Position numbers and translations under genes: made by a program
The notes under the pieces: model-generated
What the model saw: the letters and a program-made list of their open reading frames with translations, nothing else
What the model was told of the DNA's origin: nothing
The model's database searches: none
From: Deltaproteobacteria bacterium
GTDB taxonomy: Bacteria > Desulfobacterota > Desulfuromonadia > Geobacterales > Pseudopelobacteraceae
Length of the DNA: 64,000 bases
Assembly (NCBI GenBank): GCA_021781535.1
Contig: JAJXWO010000002.1
Location: 186,001-250,000, forward strand
Reading direction: 5' to 3'
Shown: positions 45,997 to 56,177 of the stretch, in pieces
Position numbering within the stretch: the stretch's first letter is position 1
Layout: every line of letters starts with the position of its first letter

Positions 45997-47117
45997 TTAA
46001 AGGGGTTCAGTTCCCTGAAGACGTCACCTGCAGTTCTGCCGGTAAGGACAACCGGTATGACACTCATGCCGACCCGCAACAATTGCTCCGGATCGGAACT
46101 TTTATCGATGGTGATCTTGACCGGGACGCGTTGGACGACTTTTACGTAGTTTCCAGTGGCATTCTCGGGTGGCAGCAGGGAAAAAGCCGCTCCGGTGCCT
46201 GCCATGATGCTGTCCAGCGTGCCGCTGAATTTTTTGCCCGGATAGGCGTCGACGGAAAACTCGACTTTTTGTCCCGGTTTCAGATTTGTAATCTGGCGCT
46301 CCTTGTAATTGGCCGTGATCCAGGCATCCTGCAGTGGTACAAGAGCCATCAGCGGCTGCCCTGCCTGGATGTTGACACCAGCCTCTACCGATTTACGGGT
46401 GATATACCCATCACGGGGAGCATAGACTTTCGTGTACGAGAGCTGCAGTTCAGCTTCGTCCAGTTGTGCTTTGCGCTGCAGTATCTTGGCCTTGCCGCCG
46501 GACTTGACGACCAGTCCGGCTTCAAACTGCGCTCGTTTGAGCGCTTCATCAGCTTCTTTCAGTTGCGCTTCGCTGACCCGTCGTGCCGTCATCAGGCGGT
46601 CCAGCTGCTCCTTTGGCAGCACATCGCGACGGAACAGTTTCTCGGCACGCTTCTGATCCACCACCGCTTGATCGAAACGTGCTTTTGCCGATTGCAGTGC
46701 CGCGCGAGCCCCCTCTACCTTCAACTGTTCACCACCGGTTTCGTTTTCGGCTATGCCGACTCCGGCAGCTGCCTGTGCAATATGAAGTTTATAATCGCGC
46801 GGGTCGATTTCAAACAGCAGGTCACCCTGCTTGACAAGCTGGTTGTCGTTGACCAGCACCCGCGCTACCGTACCGGAAACCTTGGCTGACACCGGAACAA
46901 TGCGGGCTTCTATAAAGGCATTATCCGTCTCGATGTTGGTCCGGGAGGAGACAAACAATCTCAGACCGTAAAATCCCGCCACGATAATGACCGCCAGCAA
47001 AATGATCACTGCCCTTGTTTTCTTGCGGCCCGGTTTTGCCTCTACAGCGGCGTTCGCCGGTTCTGATTCAGCTGCTACCTGCTCTTCTTGTGCTGGTGGT
47101 ACACTATCTTCTGCCAT
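45993..47117 (-). CDS. emrA: HlyD/EmrA-family membrane fusion protein
   Basis: 374 residues. An acidic cytoplasmic N-terminus (1-30), one transmembrane helix (TRAVIILLAVIIVAGFYGLRLFV), then lipoyl-type and coiled-coil segments (IETDNAFIEARIVPVSAKVS, about 60-200) and a beta-barrel domain (YAPRDGYITRKSVEAGVNIQ). It links the EmrB permease to the outer-membrane channel through the periplasm. It lies between tolC-like and emrB genes, 32 bases after the former. Confidence 0.95.
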   Translation of the reverse strand: MAEDSVPPAQEEQVAAESEPANAAVEAKPGRKKTRAVIILLAVIIVAGFYGLRLFVSSRTNIETDNAFIEARIVPVSAKVSGTVARVLVNDNQLVKQGDLLFEIDPRDYKLHIAQAAAGVGIAENETGGEQLKVEGARAALQSAKARFDQAVVDQKRAEKLFRRDVLPKEQLDRLMTARRVSEAQLKEADEALKRAQFEAGLVVKSGGKAKILQRKAQLDEAELQLSYTKVYAPRDGYITRKSVEAGVNIQAGQPLMALVPLQDAWITANYKERQITNLKPGQKVEFSVDAYPGKKFSGTLDSIMAGTGAAFSLLPPENATGNYVKVVQRVPVKITIDKSSDPEQLLRVGMSVIPVVLTGRTAGDVFRELNPFK

Positions 47118-47149
47118 ATATCCTCCGGAATTTTCTTTTTAGGTGGTGT

Positions 47150-48424
47150 TTACAGTTCTCCGCGTGCATTCTGCAGGCGGGCCGTGGCGGTCTGATAGTC
47201 ATAGAGCGCCCGGTAGTAGTCGGTTTTGGTCTGCGTAACCAGGGTCTGGGCATCCAACACTTCCGAGGCAATGCCGACCCGTGCCTGGTAGCGCTCTTCG
47301 TTGATGCGCAGATTTTCTTCACTCTGCTTTATTGCCGCTTCGGTTACGCTGATCCGTTCCTGGGCAACATTTGCATCATTGCGGGCAGTGGCAATCTCAA
47401 GTCGTGCGCGCTGCTCCGCCAGTCGGAGGGCGTCCTGCTGCTGGGAACGCTTTTTAATCGCCCGGTCATGGACCGCCTGCGCAGCGTAGCCGTCGAACAG
47501 GTTGATGCGAATGCCCACTGTTGCCGAGTAGATTGTCTGCTCACGCACTTTGTCGTTTTGGACATAATCCATGCTCAGCCGCGTGTAGATCTCGGGACTG
47601 TAATTGTTGCGATTTTCCTGCACCTCAAATTCGCGGGCATCAAGTATCTGTTTCTCTGCTTTGATGTCGTGACGGTTGCCCAGAATATCAGGGGTCTCCG
47701 GTGTATTCTGGCGGGAATTGATAAGCGTTGTCGCGTCATCCAGCTCGCCACGGAAACCGGGGTCACTGCCGGTGAGAAAATTAAGCAGCAACCAGTCGTT
47801 ATCACGTTTGCTGATAACAGCCAGCTGTTTCTGACGGGCGGAAGCGAGGCGCACATCAGCCTGCAGAACATCGTTGCGGGTGACGACTCCCTCCTCAAAG
47901 AGAACCTGTGCGATGCGGCGATGTTCCGTTATTTGTGCGACCTCCTCATCTGCCGCCTGGATCAGGCGCTGCGTTTCAAGAATCCCGAAGTATGCCGCGA
48001 TTACCTGCAAGGCATAATCACCGCTGGTTGACAGGAAACTTTGAGACGCCGCTTTGGTATATGCGTGTGCCTGCCGGATACGGGCATTGCGGCGTCCGAA
48101 GTCGTACAATGTATAGGTGGCCGCAAGACCGGCGGTAGCAAAATCCGGCTCCTGGGTTTCTGCTGTGAACCCATCAATTTTTACCGCCTGCGGATCCAGC
48201 TGCATCGTATAACCGGCGGTGGCGTCAATACGAGGATATTTGGCAGCCGAGGCCAGACGGCCGTTATCTTCGGCAATGCGGCTGTCCCAGGCTATGCTCT
48301 TCAGAGCCGGATTATTGTCGTGCGCTTTGATCAGGCACTCCCGCAGGGAGAGAGGTGCGGCCCCGGAGTTGGATGCCATGCCGAGGAAGAGAACCGCAAC
48401 AAGACTAGCATGAAGGAATTTCAT
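47150..48424 (-). CDS. TolC-family outer-membrane efflux protein
   Basis: 424 residues from the ATG at 48424, which gives a normal signal peptide (MKFLHASLVAVLFLGMASNSGA) and has GGAGGG just upstream; the longer frame from 48481 adds 19 residues lying inside marR. Two OEP repeats of long helices follow (LRECLIKAHDNNPALKS; VLDAQTLVTQTKTDYYRALY near the end). It forms the outer-membrane channel of the pump. Its start overlaps the marR stop by 20 bases, so translation is coupled. Confidence 0.93.
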   Translation of the reverse strand: MKFLHASLVAVLFLGMASNSGAAPLSLRECLIKAHDNNPALKSIAWDSRIAEDNGRLASAAKYPRIDATAGYTMQLDPQAVKIDGFTAETQEPDFATAGLAATYTLYDFGRRNARIRQAHAYTKAASQSFLSTSGDYALQVIAAYFGILETQRLIQAADEEVAQITEHRRIAQVLFEEGVVTRNDVLQADVRLASARQKQLAVISKRDNDWLLLNFLTGSDPGFRGELDDATTLINSRQNTPETPDILGNRHDIKAEKQILDAREFEVQENRNNYSPEIYTRLSMDYVQNDKVREQTIYSATVGIRINLFDGYAAQAVHDRAIKKRSQQQDALRLAEQRARLEIATARNDANVAQERISVTEAAIKQSEENLRINEERYQARVGIASEVLDAQTLVTQTKTDYYRALYDYQTATARLQNARGEL

Positions 48425-48848
48425 AGACCCTCCGTTCCCCGCGTAAGATTTCCAGCATCCGTCTGAGTTCTTTGAGCTCATTTTCGCTCAGCCCGGCGGT
48501 AATCCGCTGCAACGACCGTCCGGCACATGCCGTCAGGGTGTCCTCCATCTCTTTGCCGTGTTCGGTAAGATAAATCTTGTGTGCTCGGCGGTCCTGCGGG
48601 TGCTGCCGTCGTTCAAGCAGACCGTTTCGCTCCAGACGGTCAATGAGCCCGCCAACAGTGGAACGATCTATCTGCCCTTTTTCAGACAACTCGACCTGTG
48701 TCAAGCCATCCTGCAGCCAGAGGAACGAGAGAAGGGCAAATTGCGGAGGGGTAAGATCGTACGGCTCGATTTCCTCTCTCATAATAGCCCAGGCGCGCTG
48801 GTAGGCCTTTGAGAGCAGGAATCCGATACTGTTTTCAATGTTATACAT
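48405..48848 (-). CDS. MarR-family transcriptional regulator
   Basis: 147 residues. Winged helix core: PPQFALLSFLWLQDGLTQVE, the recognition helix region QIDRSTVGGLIDRLERNGLL, and the wing RRQHPQDRRAHKIYLTEHGK. MarR dimers release DNA on binding small phenolic or drug-like ligands. As first gene of the tolC-emrA-emrB operon, it probably represses its own promoter, which overlaps repeated GTAAGTA words. Confidence 0.95.
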   Translation of the reverse strand: MYNIENSIGFLLSKAYQRAWAIMREEIEPYDLTPPQFALLSFLWLQDGLTQVELSEKGQIDRSTVGGLIDRLERNGLLERRQHPQDRRAHKIYLTEHGKEMEDTLTACAGRSLQRITAGLSENELKELRRMLEILRGERRVYEIPSC

Positions 48849-48863
48849 TTAAAGGGATACCTC

Positions 48864-48909
48864 GTAAGTAGAGTTATTATATTTATACAGATAGTAAGTA
48901 TGCTGTCAA
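48864..48909 (-). promoter_or_regulatory. Promoter and candidate MarR operator of the efflux operon
   Basis: On the - strand TTGACA (48904-48909), 16 bases, TATAAA (48882-48887), about 35-40 bases from the marR ATG. The + strand word GTAAGTA occurs at 48864-48870 and 48894-48900, exactly 30 bases apart; one copy lies in the promoter spacer and the other just past the likely start of transcription. Confidence 0.6.
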
Positions 48910-48968
48910 TATCAAATATAAGTTTAAAGCGTTTACAAGAGCTGAAGGTTTGCTTATTATGTCCCGCT

Positions 48969-49430
48969 ATGGAACTCCTGCCGAAGATTCATGTCCGACC
49001 GATGATCGAGGATGATCTTGATGCCGTCATGGCAATAGAAATCGCTTCCTATTCATCACCCTGGAGTCATGAACATTTCCGGGATGAGTTGATGTCGCGC
49101 TATTCGTGGCCATTTGTAGCCGTTGAAACGGGGAATGTCGTCGGCTATGTCTGTCTTATGTCGCTGTTTGAAGAAGCGCAGATATTGAACATCGCTGTGG
49201 CACTGGCCCATCGCGGCAGGGGGATTGCGCGGATGCTCCTTGATCACGCATCAACGCAGGCGCTTGAAAAAGGGGCTGAGATTATGGCGTTGGAGGTGCG
49301 TGCATCAAATGTTGCCGCCATTTCGCTTTATGAGAAGCTTGGATTTACGCGCGTCGGCATTCGTGGCGGATATTATGAGTCGACCGAAGATGCAATTCTG
49401 ATGGAAAAACCACTTAAGGAGAACTCTTGA
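48969..49430 (+). CDS. rimI: Ribosomal-protein-alanine N-acetyltransferase-like (GNAT)
   Basis: 153 residues from the ATG at 48969, the usual RimI length; an in-frame ATG at 48900 would overlap the efflux promoter and add 23 unusual residues. Neither has a good ribosome-binding site, so the start is uncertain. The GNAT core is clear: IRPMIEDDLDAVMAIE-like start, YSSPWSHEHFRDEL, acetyl-CoA loop HRGRGIARMLLDHA, and VRASNVAAISLYEKLGF. It acetylates an N-terminal amine, in E. coli that of ribosomal protein S18. Its stop overlaps pyrK by four bases. Confidence 0.88.
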   Translation: MELLPKIHVRPMIEDDLDAVMAIEIASYSSPWSHEHFRDELMSRYSWPFVAVETGNVVGYVCLMSLFEEAQILNIAVALAHRGRGIARMLLDHASTQALEKGAEIMALEVRASNVAAISLYEKLGFTRVGIRGGYYESTEDAILMEKPLKENS

Positions 49431-50248
49431 TGCAGTTTACTTCACTTATTCTTTCAAATGTGGAGGTCTCCCCCGGCTATTGGCGGATGCGCATGACCGC
49501 TCCACCTGAATGTGCGGCGGCACGTTCCGGCCAGTTCATGATGGTGCGTGTCAACGGCGCCATCGATCCACTGCTGCGGCGGCCGTTCGGAATATTTGAT
49601 GTCGGCACCTATGTACCGGCTCAGAGCGGTGCGAACCCGCAGCCATATCTGGAAATGCTGTACCGGGTGGTGGGGAAGGGTACTGCTATGCTGGCGACTC
49701 TGCATGAAACCGACCTGCTTGATGTGCTTGCTCCGCTCGGCAAAGGGTTTGATCTTGGCGATGTGGAAGAAGAAAAGCTGATTGTCGGTGGCGGAGTCGG
49801 ATTGGCGCCGCTGTACCTGCTGGCAAAAGAACTGGCTGCAACTTCAAAGGTACGGCTCTTTGCCGGCGGCCGGACACGGGACGATATTCTCTGCATCACC
49901 GAATTCGAACGGCTCGGCGTCGAATGTTATACCGCCACCGAGGATGGTTCGCTTGGTGAGTGCGGCCTGGTGACCGAGGCACTGGTGCGGCGGCTGGATG
50001 AGTTGCAGGGAAAAGCAACTATTTATGCCTGCGGTCCGCACGGCATGCTGAACGCTGTTGCGGGAATTGCGGCACAGCACAGTATCCCCTGTCAGGTCTC
50101 GCTGGAAGGGTATATGGCGTGTGGGGTCGGAGCCTGTCTCGGTTGTGTTGCCCCGGGGCACTCCCATTCACCGGAAACACCTGACTTCCGCTGTGTCTGC
50201 ACCGAGGGACCGGTTTTTGAGTCAGGCGAACTGAAGTGGGAGGAGTGA
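49427..50248 (+). CDS. pyrK: Dihydroorotate dehydrogenase electron transfer subunit
   Basis: 273 residues. FAD-binding beta-barrel (about 1-100; [13 protein letters not shown]), NAD-binding fold ([18 protein letters not shown]), and C-terminal [2Fe-2S] cysteines ([13 protein letters not shown], then FRCVCTEGP). With PyrD it forms the NAD-dependent class 1B enzyme of pyrimidine synthesis. ATG overlaps the rimI stop and pyrD starts 2 bases after its stop, so it is one operon. Confidence 0.97.
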   Translation: MMQFTSLILSNVEVSPGYWRMRMTAPPECAAARSGQFMMVRVNGAIDPLLRRPFGIFDVGTYVPAQSGANPQPYLEMLYRVVGKGTAMLATLHETDLLDVLAPLGKGFDLGDVEEEKLIVGGGVGLAPLYLLAKELAATSKVRLFAGGRTRDDILCITEFERLGVECYTATEDGSLGECGLVTEALVRRLDELQGKATIYACGPHGMLNAVAGIAAQHSIPCQVSLEGYMACGVGACLGCVAPGHSHSPETPDFRCVCTEGPVFESGELKWEE

Positions 50249-50250
50249 CC

Positions 50251-51177
50251 ATGAAATCTGCCATGAAACCTGATATGACTGTCAACCTTGCCGGGATGAA
50301 ACTCCGAAATCCGGTAATGACCGCCTCCGGCACGTTTGGGTACGGTGAGGAATTTGCCGGATACGTCGATCTGGAATCGATCGGCGCCTTCGTTACCAAA
50401 GGACTTTCTCTCAAGCCGCGGGCTGGCAACCCGACGCCGCGCATTGTCGAAACACCCGGTGGGATGTTGAACGCTATCGGCCTGCAAAATGTCGGGATTG
50501 ATGCTTTTATTGCCAAAAAAGTCCCCTTTCTGCGCACGGTCAACACTCCGGCCGTTGCCAACTTTTTCGGCAATACCGTTGCCGAATACGCCGAAATGGC
50601 ACGCCGCCTCGATGAAATCGCCGAAGTGACGGCTCTGGAAGTTAATATTTCCTGTCCGAATGTCAAGCAGGGGGGGATCGTCTTCGGCACCGACCCCGAC
50701 TGTGCGGCCTCGGTCGTGTCAGCCTGTCGTGCTGCGACGAAAAAGCCGCTGATTGTCAAGCTCTCCCCTAACGTGACCGACGTGGTAGTCATGGCCACGG
50801 CATGCGAAGCTGCCGGCGCCGATGCGTTGTCGCTGATCAACACCCTGACCGGCATGGCCATCGACCTGAACAGGCGCCGGCCGGTACTGGCCAATATCAC
50901 CGGCGGTTTTTCCGGTCCGGCCATCAAGCCGATTGCCCTGCGTATGGTCTGGCAGGTGGCACAGGCGGTCAAGGTACCGATTATCGGCATCGGCGGGATC
51001 ATGAATGCGGTCGATGCGCTCGAGTTCATGCTGGCAGGAGCTACCGCGGTCCAGATTGGTACCGCCAGTTTTATCAATCCGGGTGCAGCCCAAAGAATAG
51101 CCGAAGATATGGAAGCCTGGCTGATTGCCAACGGAGTTGCCGACATCAAGAGCATGATCGGTGCGCTGGAATCCTGA
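50251..51177 (+). CDS. pyrD: Dihydroorotate dehydrogenase, class 1B catalytic subunit
   Basis: 308 residues from the ATG at 50251, with GGGAGGAG directly upstream; an in-frame GTG at 50236 would start inside that site. FMN-binding and active-site segments: [30 protein letters not shown], and [11 protein letters not shown] with the catalytic Cys of class 1B. It oxidises dihydroorotate to orotate, passing electrons via PyrK to NAD+. Confidence 0.97.
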   Translation: MKSAMKPDMTVNLAGMKLRNPVMTASGTFGYGEEFAGYVDLESIGAFVTKGLSLKPRAGNPTPRIVETPGGMLNAIGLQNVGIDAFIAKKVPFLRTVNTPAVANFFGNTVAEYAEMARRLDEIAEVTALEVNISCPNVKQGGIVFGTDPDCAASVVSACRAATKKPLIVKLSPNVTDVVVMATACEAAGADALSLINTLTGMAIDLNRRRPVLANITGGFSGPAIKPIALRMVWQVAQAVKVPIIGIGGIMNAVDALEFMLAGATAVQIGTASFINPGAAQRIAEDMEAWLIANGVADIKSMIGALES

Positions 51178-51291
51178 GAGGCCCGAAAATCAGGTTGTAG
51201 AGAGTTCGTCCATCGGGTTAAGGGGGCATGTTTGAGTCCTGCTGTGAACAAATCTAAATAGGAACGTAATTTCTCAAATAAGGGAACTACT

Positions 51292-53640
51292 ATGAAAGAA
51301 CCCCAGCAATCACTCGGCTTGCGGACACTGGAAGACATCAGTTCAATCATTCTGCATTCACATGACCTGCAGGACACCCTTGACAACATCGTCACCCTGG
51401 TGGCTAAACGCATGGGAAGTGATGTCTGTTCAATCTATCTTCTGGAAAACGATGGCGAAACCCTGACCCTGAAAGCTACCAAAGGCCTCTCAAAGGCCTC
51501 GGTAAATCGTGTTACCATGAAAATTCACGAAGGTTTGACCGGCCTTGCTGTTGAAACCCGCGAGATGGTCATGACCGATAATGCCCCGGTACATCCGCGC
51601 TACAAATATTTCAAGGAGGCGAAAGAAGAACAGTTCCTCTCTTTTCTGGGGCTGCCGCTGTTCGAACACAAGGCTCCAATAGGTGTCATTGTCGTACAGA
51701 CCCGCGCAACTCGCCATTTCAGCGACGATGAGATCAGTATCCTGCGTACCATCACCTTTCAGATTGGCAGCATTGTCCACACGGGCCGGTTACTTGATTC
51801 GATACAGAACAAGGAACAGGAACGGGCCTGGTTCGAGAAGGAGCTTGCCAAGGTCCGGAACGGATCGGCGGGGGGGATGGAATCACCCTGCTCCGGGAGT
51901 ACGAAGCGGAAATCCGGTGCCAAAATGCTGGCCGGAACCTCCGTGTCTGCCGGCTTCAGCCGCGGCAAGATTTACATCCTTGACCGTTTCAACGACAAAG
52001 TCATCAAGCTGGCAAAGGTGGGTAGCGCCACAGAAGAGTACCATAAATTTACCCTCGCTCTTGAAAAGGCCAAGATCCAGACCATCTACATGGAAAAGCG
52101 GGTGAGCGAAACGCTTTCGGCCGACGATGCGGCAATATTTCATACGCATCTGATGATACTGGAAGACCGGAGTTTTTCCGCCAAGGTCACTGACCTGATC
52201 GAACAGGGAATGGGTGCTGGCCGTGCGGTTAATGATGTTGTTCAACATTATATCCAGGCATTTTCAGCGATGGAAGATCCGTATCTGCGGGAGCGTTCGG
52301 CGGATATGGAAGACATCGGGCGACGAATCATTGATGCGATTGAAGGAAATAATTCCAGCGAGGTTATTCTTAAGGAAAAACGCGTACTCGTCGCTGATGA
52401 AATATTCCCCTCCAACCTTGCAATGCTTGATCCGAACAAAATTCTCGGCATTGTTACCGAAAAGGGCAACACCTATTCTCACGCCGCCATCATGGCGAAG
52501 TCACTCGGTATTCCGGCCGTACTTGGCGTGCATGGATTGATGGCGGCTGCCAATGTCAAGGATGAAATAATTGTTGACGGTACCTCCGGGCATGTCTACC
52601 TCAATCCGGATGAGTGCATTAAAAAAGAATACGTGCGTCTCGAACAGGAATATGCGGAACGAATGAAGGAGTTGGAAAGTATTCGTGATTTGCCGGCGGT
52701 AACGACCGATGGCGTTGCGATTACCCTGAGCGCCAATATCGGATTGATCTCCGATGTCCGGGTTGCCAATCTGCACGGCGCCGAAGGGGTAGGGCTCTAT
52801 CGTACCGAGTTCCCATACATGGCTCGCTCCGCATTTCCAACCCGTGAAGAACAGGCCGGCATCTACCGTAAAATCTTGAAGGGCTTTCCCGGCCAGACGG
52901 TCAACATCCGCACGCTTGATATTGGCGGCGACAAGGGGCTCTCCTATTTTCCGTATCCTCATGAGGATAACCCCTTTTTGGGGTGGCGCTCGATTCGTGT
53001 CTCGCTGGAGCGACAGGACATATTCAAGGAACAGCTGGCCGGTATTTTGCTCGCAGCACATGCCGGCAGTCCGACGATCATGTTTCCGCTGATCAGCAGC
53101 CTGGATGAAATCCGCCAGATCAGGGAGATTCTGACTGCGGTGAGAAATGAGCTGCTGCGTGCAGGCCATGATGTACCCGGCTATATCCCGCTCGGGATTA
53201 TGATCGAGGTACCGGCGGCGGTGCTGATTATCGATTATCTGCTGCAGGAGGTCGATTATGTCAGCATCGGTACCAATGACCTGATTCAGTATACCCTGGC
53301 TGCCGACCGCAGTAATGCCAGCGTCAAGCAGTATTATGATCCGTACCATCCCGCAATCCTGCATTCCATTAAACGTGTTGCTGATGCTGCCAACAAAGCC
53401 GGTAAAAAAGTATCCCTTTGCGGAGAAATGGCAGCTGATCCCTTGTGCGCACTGCTTCTGACCGGCATGGGTGTCCGGGAATTCAGCCTCTCGGCCCCCA
53501 GTATACCGGTCGTGAAACAGGCAATCCGCTCCAACAGCTTTGATGCCTGCAAGCGCTTGGCGCGGGCGGCGTTGGCCTGTCGTAACAGCATCGAAATGGG
53601 GCGCTGCCTGACTGCCGCGAGGAAAAAGCTGGTTCTTTAG
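51292..53640 (+). CDS. ptsP: Phosphoenolpyruvate-protein phosphotransferase PtsP (EI-Ntr)
   Basis: 782 residues. GAF domain (about 14-165), then an EI-like PTS phosphotransferase: the active His in GNTYSHAAIMAK, VGLYRTEFPYM, and GIMIEVPAAVL, SIGTNDLIQYTLAADRSN and SLCGEMAADP of the PEP-binding barrel. PtsP phosphorylates NPr in the nitrogen-related PTS, with the GAF domain sensing a small molecule (glutamine in enteric homologues). It has its own terminator. Confidence 0.96.
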   Translation: MKEPQQSLGLRTLEDISSIILHSHDLQDTLDNIVTLVAKRMGSDVCSIYLLENDGETLTLKATKGLSKASVNRVTMKIHEGLTGLAVETREMVMTDNAPVHPRYKYFKEAKEEQFLSFLGLPLFEHKAPIGVIVVQTRATRHFSDDEISILRTITFQIGSIVHTGRLLDSIQNKEQERAWFEKELAKVRNGSAGGMESPCSGSTKRKSGAKMLAGTSVSAGFSRGKIYILDRFNDKVIKLAKVGSATEEYHKFTLALEKAKIQTIYMEKRVSETLSADDAAIFHTHLMILEDRSFSAKVTDLIEQGMGAGRAVNDVVQHYIQAFSAMEDPYLRERSADMEDIGRRIIDAIEGNNSSEVILKEKRVLVADEIFPSNLAMLDPNKILGIVTEKGNTYSHAAIMAKSLGIPAVLGVHGLMAAANVKDEIIVDGTSGHVYLNPDECIKKEYVRLEQEYAERMKELESIRDLPAVTTDGVAITLSANIGLISDVRVANLHGAEGVGLYRTEFPYMARSAFPTREEQAGIYRKILKGFPGQTVNIRTLDIGGDKGLSYFPYPHEDNPFLGWRSIRVSLERQDIFKEQLAGILLAAHAGSPTIMFPLISSLDEIRQIREILTAVRNELLRAGHDVPGYIPLGIMIEVPAAVLIIDYLLQEVDYVSIGTNDLIQYTLAADRSNASVKQYYDPYHPAILHSIKRVADAANKAGKKVSLCGEMAADPLCALLLTGMGVREFSLSAPSIPVVKQAIRSNSFDACKRLARAALACRNSIEMGRCLTAARKKLVL

Positions 53641-53677
53641 CGCCACGCATCGGCTTCGGTGAGACTTTCTCTGCCCC

Positions 53678-53700
53678 TCCGCGTGAGGCGGATTTTTATT
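53678..53700 (+). terminator. Terminator after ptsP
   Basis: TCCGC-GTGAG-GCGGA stem followed by TTTTTATTT, 38 bases after the ptsP stop and before alr. Confidence 0.7.
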
Positions 53701-53731
53701 TAATAAGTGACTGACTTGAGGAGATACTGCT

Positions 53732-54871
53732 TTGTACGATGGACGCCCGACCTACGCCGAAATTGATCTTTCCGCTCTTAAGCACAACTATCAGTTAATC
53801 CGCTCATCCATTCCCCGGCGGACGGAGATTCTTGCGGTTGTGAAAGCGGATGCCTACGGGCACGGTTTCATGGATATCAGCCGGGAGCTGGAAGCTCTGG
53901 GGGTCAACGCCTTCGGCGTCGCATTCCTGGCCGAAGGGATCCAGCTCCGCAAAAGCGGCAGCGATAAGCCGATCCTCCTGCTGGGTGGCATCTATCCCGG
54001 TCAGGAACGAAAATGTATCGGCTACAACCTCTCCACGGCTATTTTTACGCTGGAACAGGCACAGGCGCTCAACCAGGCTGCCTCTGCCGGGAAGCTTTTT
54101 CGCAGGGCGCAGGTGCATCTCAAGATCGATACCGGCATGGGGCGTCTTGGGATCCCTTATACCGAAGTCCCCCAATTTCTAGCCGAGTTGAAGAAGTTGC
54201 AGAATATTGCTCTCGAAGGGGTGATATCGCATTTTGCCAGCGCTGATGAACTTGATGAATCGGGCCAATATTTCACCAGGCTTCAAGGCGAACGGTTCGC
54301 CTGGGCGTTGGCCGAGATCCGCAAAGCCGGTTTCAAGCCGCGCTATATACACATTGCGAACAGTGCCGCCGCGTTGCTGCGGGATATCCCCGACTGCAAC
54401 CTGATCAGGCCCGGAATCACCATGTATGGCGCTCTGCCATCTGCCGACTTTCAGGGGAAGCTTGACATCAAGCCGGTAATGCGCCTTAAAAGCCGCATTG
54501 CCATGCTCAAATGGGTGGAACCGGGGACTACGATCAGTTATGCCCGTCGCTTTACCGCAGGCCAGCGCACGCTGATTGCCAGTGTTCCGGTCGGATATGC
54601 CGACGGATATCCGCGTTCGCTCACCAACAAGGGCGAAGTGCTGATCCGCGGCCAGCGGGCCACAGTTGCCGGCACCGTTTGCATGGACTGGACCATGATC
54701 GATGTGACCGGCATTGAAGGTGTTGCTGTGGGAGATACCGTGACCCTGATGGGGCCAGACGACCGGGGAAACTGCATACATGCCGAAGAGTTGGCGGGTT
54801 GGGCCGACACCATCCCCTATACTATTTTCTGCGGCATCAGCAAACGGGTGCCGAGGGTATACCTGAAGTAA
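53732..54871 (+). CDS. alr: Alanine racemase
   Basis: 379 residues with a TTG start; GAGGAGA at 53718-53724 fixes the start. The PLP lysine is in [11 protein letters not shown], and the second catalytic base, Tyr, in [13 protein letters not shown], next to [11 protein letters not shown]. It makes D-alanine for the cell wall. A weak TTG start may lower expression. Confidence 0.96.
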   Translation: MYDGRPTYAEIDLSALKHNYQLIRSSIPRRTEILAVVKADAYGHGFMDISRELEALGVNAFGVAFLAEGIQLRKSGSDKPILLLGGIYPGQERKCIGYNLSTAIFTLEQAQALNQAASAGKLFRRAQVHLKIDTGMGRLGIPYTEVPQFLAELKKLQNIALEGVISHFASADELDESGQYFTRLQGERFAWALAEIRKAGFKPRYIHIANSAAALLRDIPDCNLIRPGITMYGALPSADFQGKLDIKPVMRLKSRIAMLKWVEPGTTISYARRFTAGQRTLIASVPVGYADGYPRSLTNKGEVLIRGQRATVAGTVCMDWTMIDVTGIEGVAVGDTVTLMGPDDRGNCIHAEELAGWADTIPYTIFCGISKRVPRVYLK

Positions 54872-54896
54872 TTATGCTGAATGGCCAGATAATGTT

Positions 54897-56132
54897 ATGT
54901 ACGCAGTTGCAATAGATCTTGGAACCACAACCCTGGCCGCTTCGCTGGTCGATTGCGGCAGCGGTGAGCGTCGTGCCCTTACCGGCGCTCTGAACCCTCA
55001 ACGCAGTTTTGGCGCCGATGTGGTCTCTCGTTTGGATGCCGCCGTCAACTCGGCATCGATCCGGAATGAAATGTCGACGCTGATTCGTGCCGAGCTGAGG
55101 AGGATGGGGCAGGAACTGTGCGATACAGCCGGCATCCCCTGGAATTACGTACATACGGTGGCTATTGCGGGAAATCCGGCCATGCAGCATATGTTGATGG
55201 GGCTGGAGCTCAACTCGCTGGCCTTTCCCCCGTATCGCCCTCTCTACACGGCCGGTACGCATCTCTCTGCTGCAGATCTGGAGTGGGACGGCAGCGCCGC
55301 TATCTATCTGTTTCCGATGCCGGGCGGCTTTGTTGGCGGTGATACGGTAGCGTTTGTCTACGGGGCTGAACCGGGTGAAGCAACACTCTGCCTTGATATG
55401 GGTACCAACGGGGAAATTGCGCTGGTTACGGGAGAGACGATCTGGGCAACATCTGCTGCAGCCGGCCCTGCCTTTGAAGGTGGCAACCTCTCCTGTGGCA
55501 TGGCTGCCCTGCCGGGGGCCATCAGCTCGGTCCGGATCGAAGATGCCCGTCTTAAACTGCAGGTTATTGGCAGCGGTCATCCCTGCGGCATCTGCGGTTC
55601 GGGAGCAATTGAGGCGGTTACGGAACTGCTGCGCTGCAATCTTGTGGAATCCAGCGGCAGGCTGCGGAACCCGGCTGAACTTGACTCCAACCTGGCGACG
55701 CGCGTGATTGAGTACCGGGGAGCTAACGCTTTTGTCCTGTTTCGAGACGCAGAACGGCTGATTGTGTTGTCCCAGGAGGATATCCGGCAGGTGCAACTTG
55801 CCAAAGCTGCAATTCGTGCGGGGATCGATGTCCTTGCAGAACACTCCCGTATACAGTGCAATGCCTTGAAACAGGTGATTTTGACCGGTTCTTTTGGCGC
55901 TTTTTTACGGGCCGAATGGCTGAAAACGATTGGAATTTTTGATGGAAGCATGGTACAAACTACGCGTTTTATCCCTGAAGGGGTTTTAGCAGGCGTAGAA
56001 AAGGCGCTTGCGCGCAAGGAAGGTATCGGGGCAGTTGAGCAGCTGGCGCATCGCTTCCGGGTAGTGCCTCTTTCCGGAACACCGCTTTTCGAAACCCTTT
56101 TTATGCAGCATATAGATTTTCCTCATAGTTGA
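54897..56132 (+). CDS. RACo-like ASKHA ATPase (DUF4445) without ferredoxin domain
   Basis: 411 residues. It starts directly at the ASKHA ATP-binding fold: AIDLGTTTLAASLVD (5-19), VAIAGNPAMQHMLMG, CLDMGTNGEIALV, GPAFEGGNLSCGM, GICGSGAIEAV and ILTGSFGAFL. Reductive activators of corrinoid enzymes (RACo, RamA, RACE) normally carry an N-terminal [2Fe-2S] ferredoxin domain and run to 600 residues or more. Here nothing of it is seen and upstream bases are alr. So either an independent ferredoxin supplies electrons, or the protein has another role. No corrinoid methyltransferase is nearby. No strong ribosome-binding site is seen. Confidence 0.85.
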   Translation: MYAVAIDLGTTTLAASLVDCGSGERRALTGALNPQRSFGADVVSRLDAAVNSASIRNEMSTLIRAELRRMGQELCDTAGIPWNYVHTVAIAGNPAMQHMLMGLELNSLAFPPYRPLYTAGTHLSAADLEWDGSAAIYLFPMPGGFVGGDTVAFVYGAEPGEATLCLDMGTNGEIALVTGETIWATSAAAGPAFEGGNLSCGMAALPGAISSVRIEDARLKLQVIGSGHPCGICGSGAIEAVTELLRCNLVESSGRLRNPAELDSNLATRVIEYRGANAFVLFRDAERLIVLSQEDIRQVQLAKAAIRAGIDVLAEHSRIQCNALKQVILTGSFGAFLRAEWLKTIGIFDGSMVQTTRFIPEGVLAGVEKALARKEGIGAVEQLAHRFRVVPLSGTPLFETLFMQHIDFPHS

Positions 56133-56177
56133 TCACTTCGATATTTCAGATAATCTATCACAGCAAGGAGTAAGAGC

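Noticed and set aside
52501-53646. 381-residue - strand frame opposite ptsP
   Set aside because: Shadow frame of a well-conserved EI domain.
54837-55844. 335-residue - strand frame opposite the RACo-like gene
   Set aside because: Shadow frame; ASKHA motifs are on the + strand.
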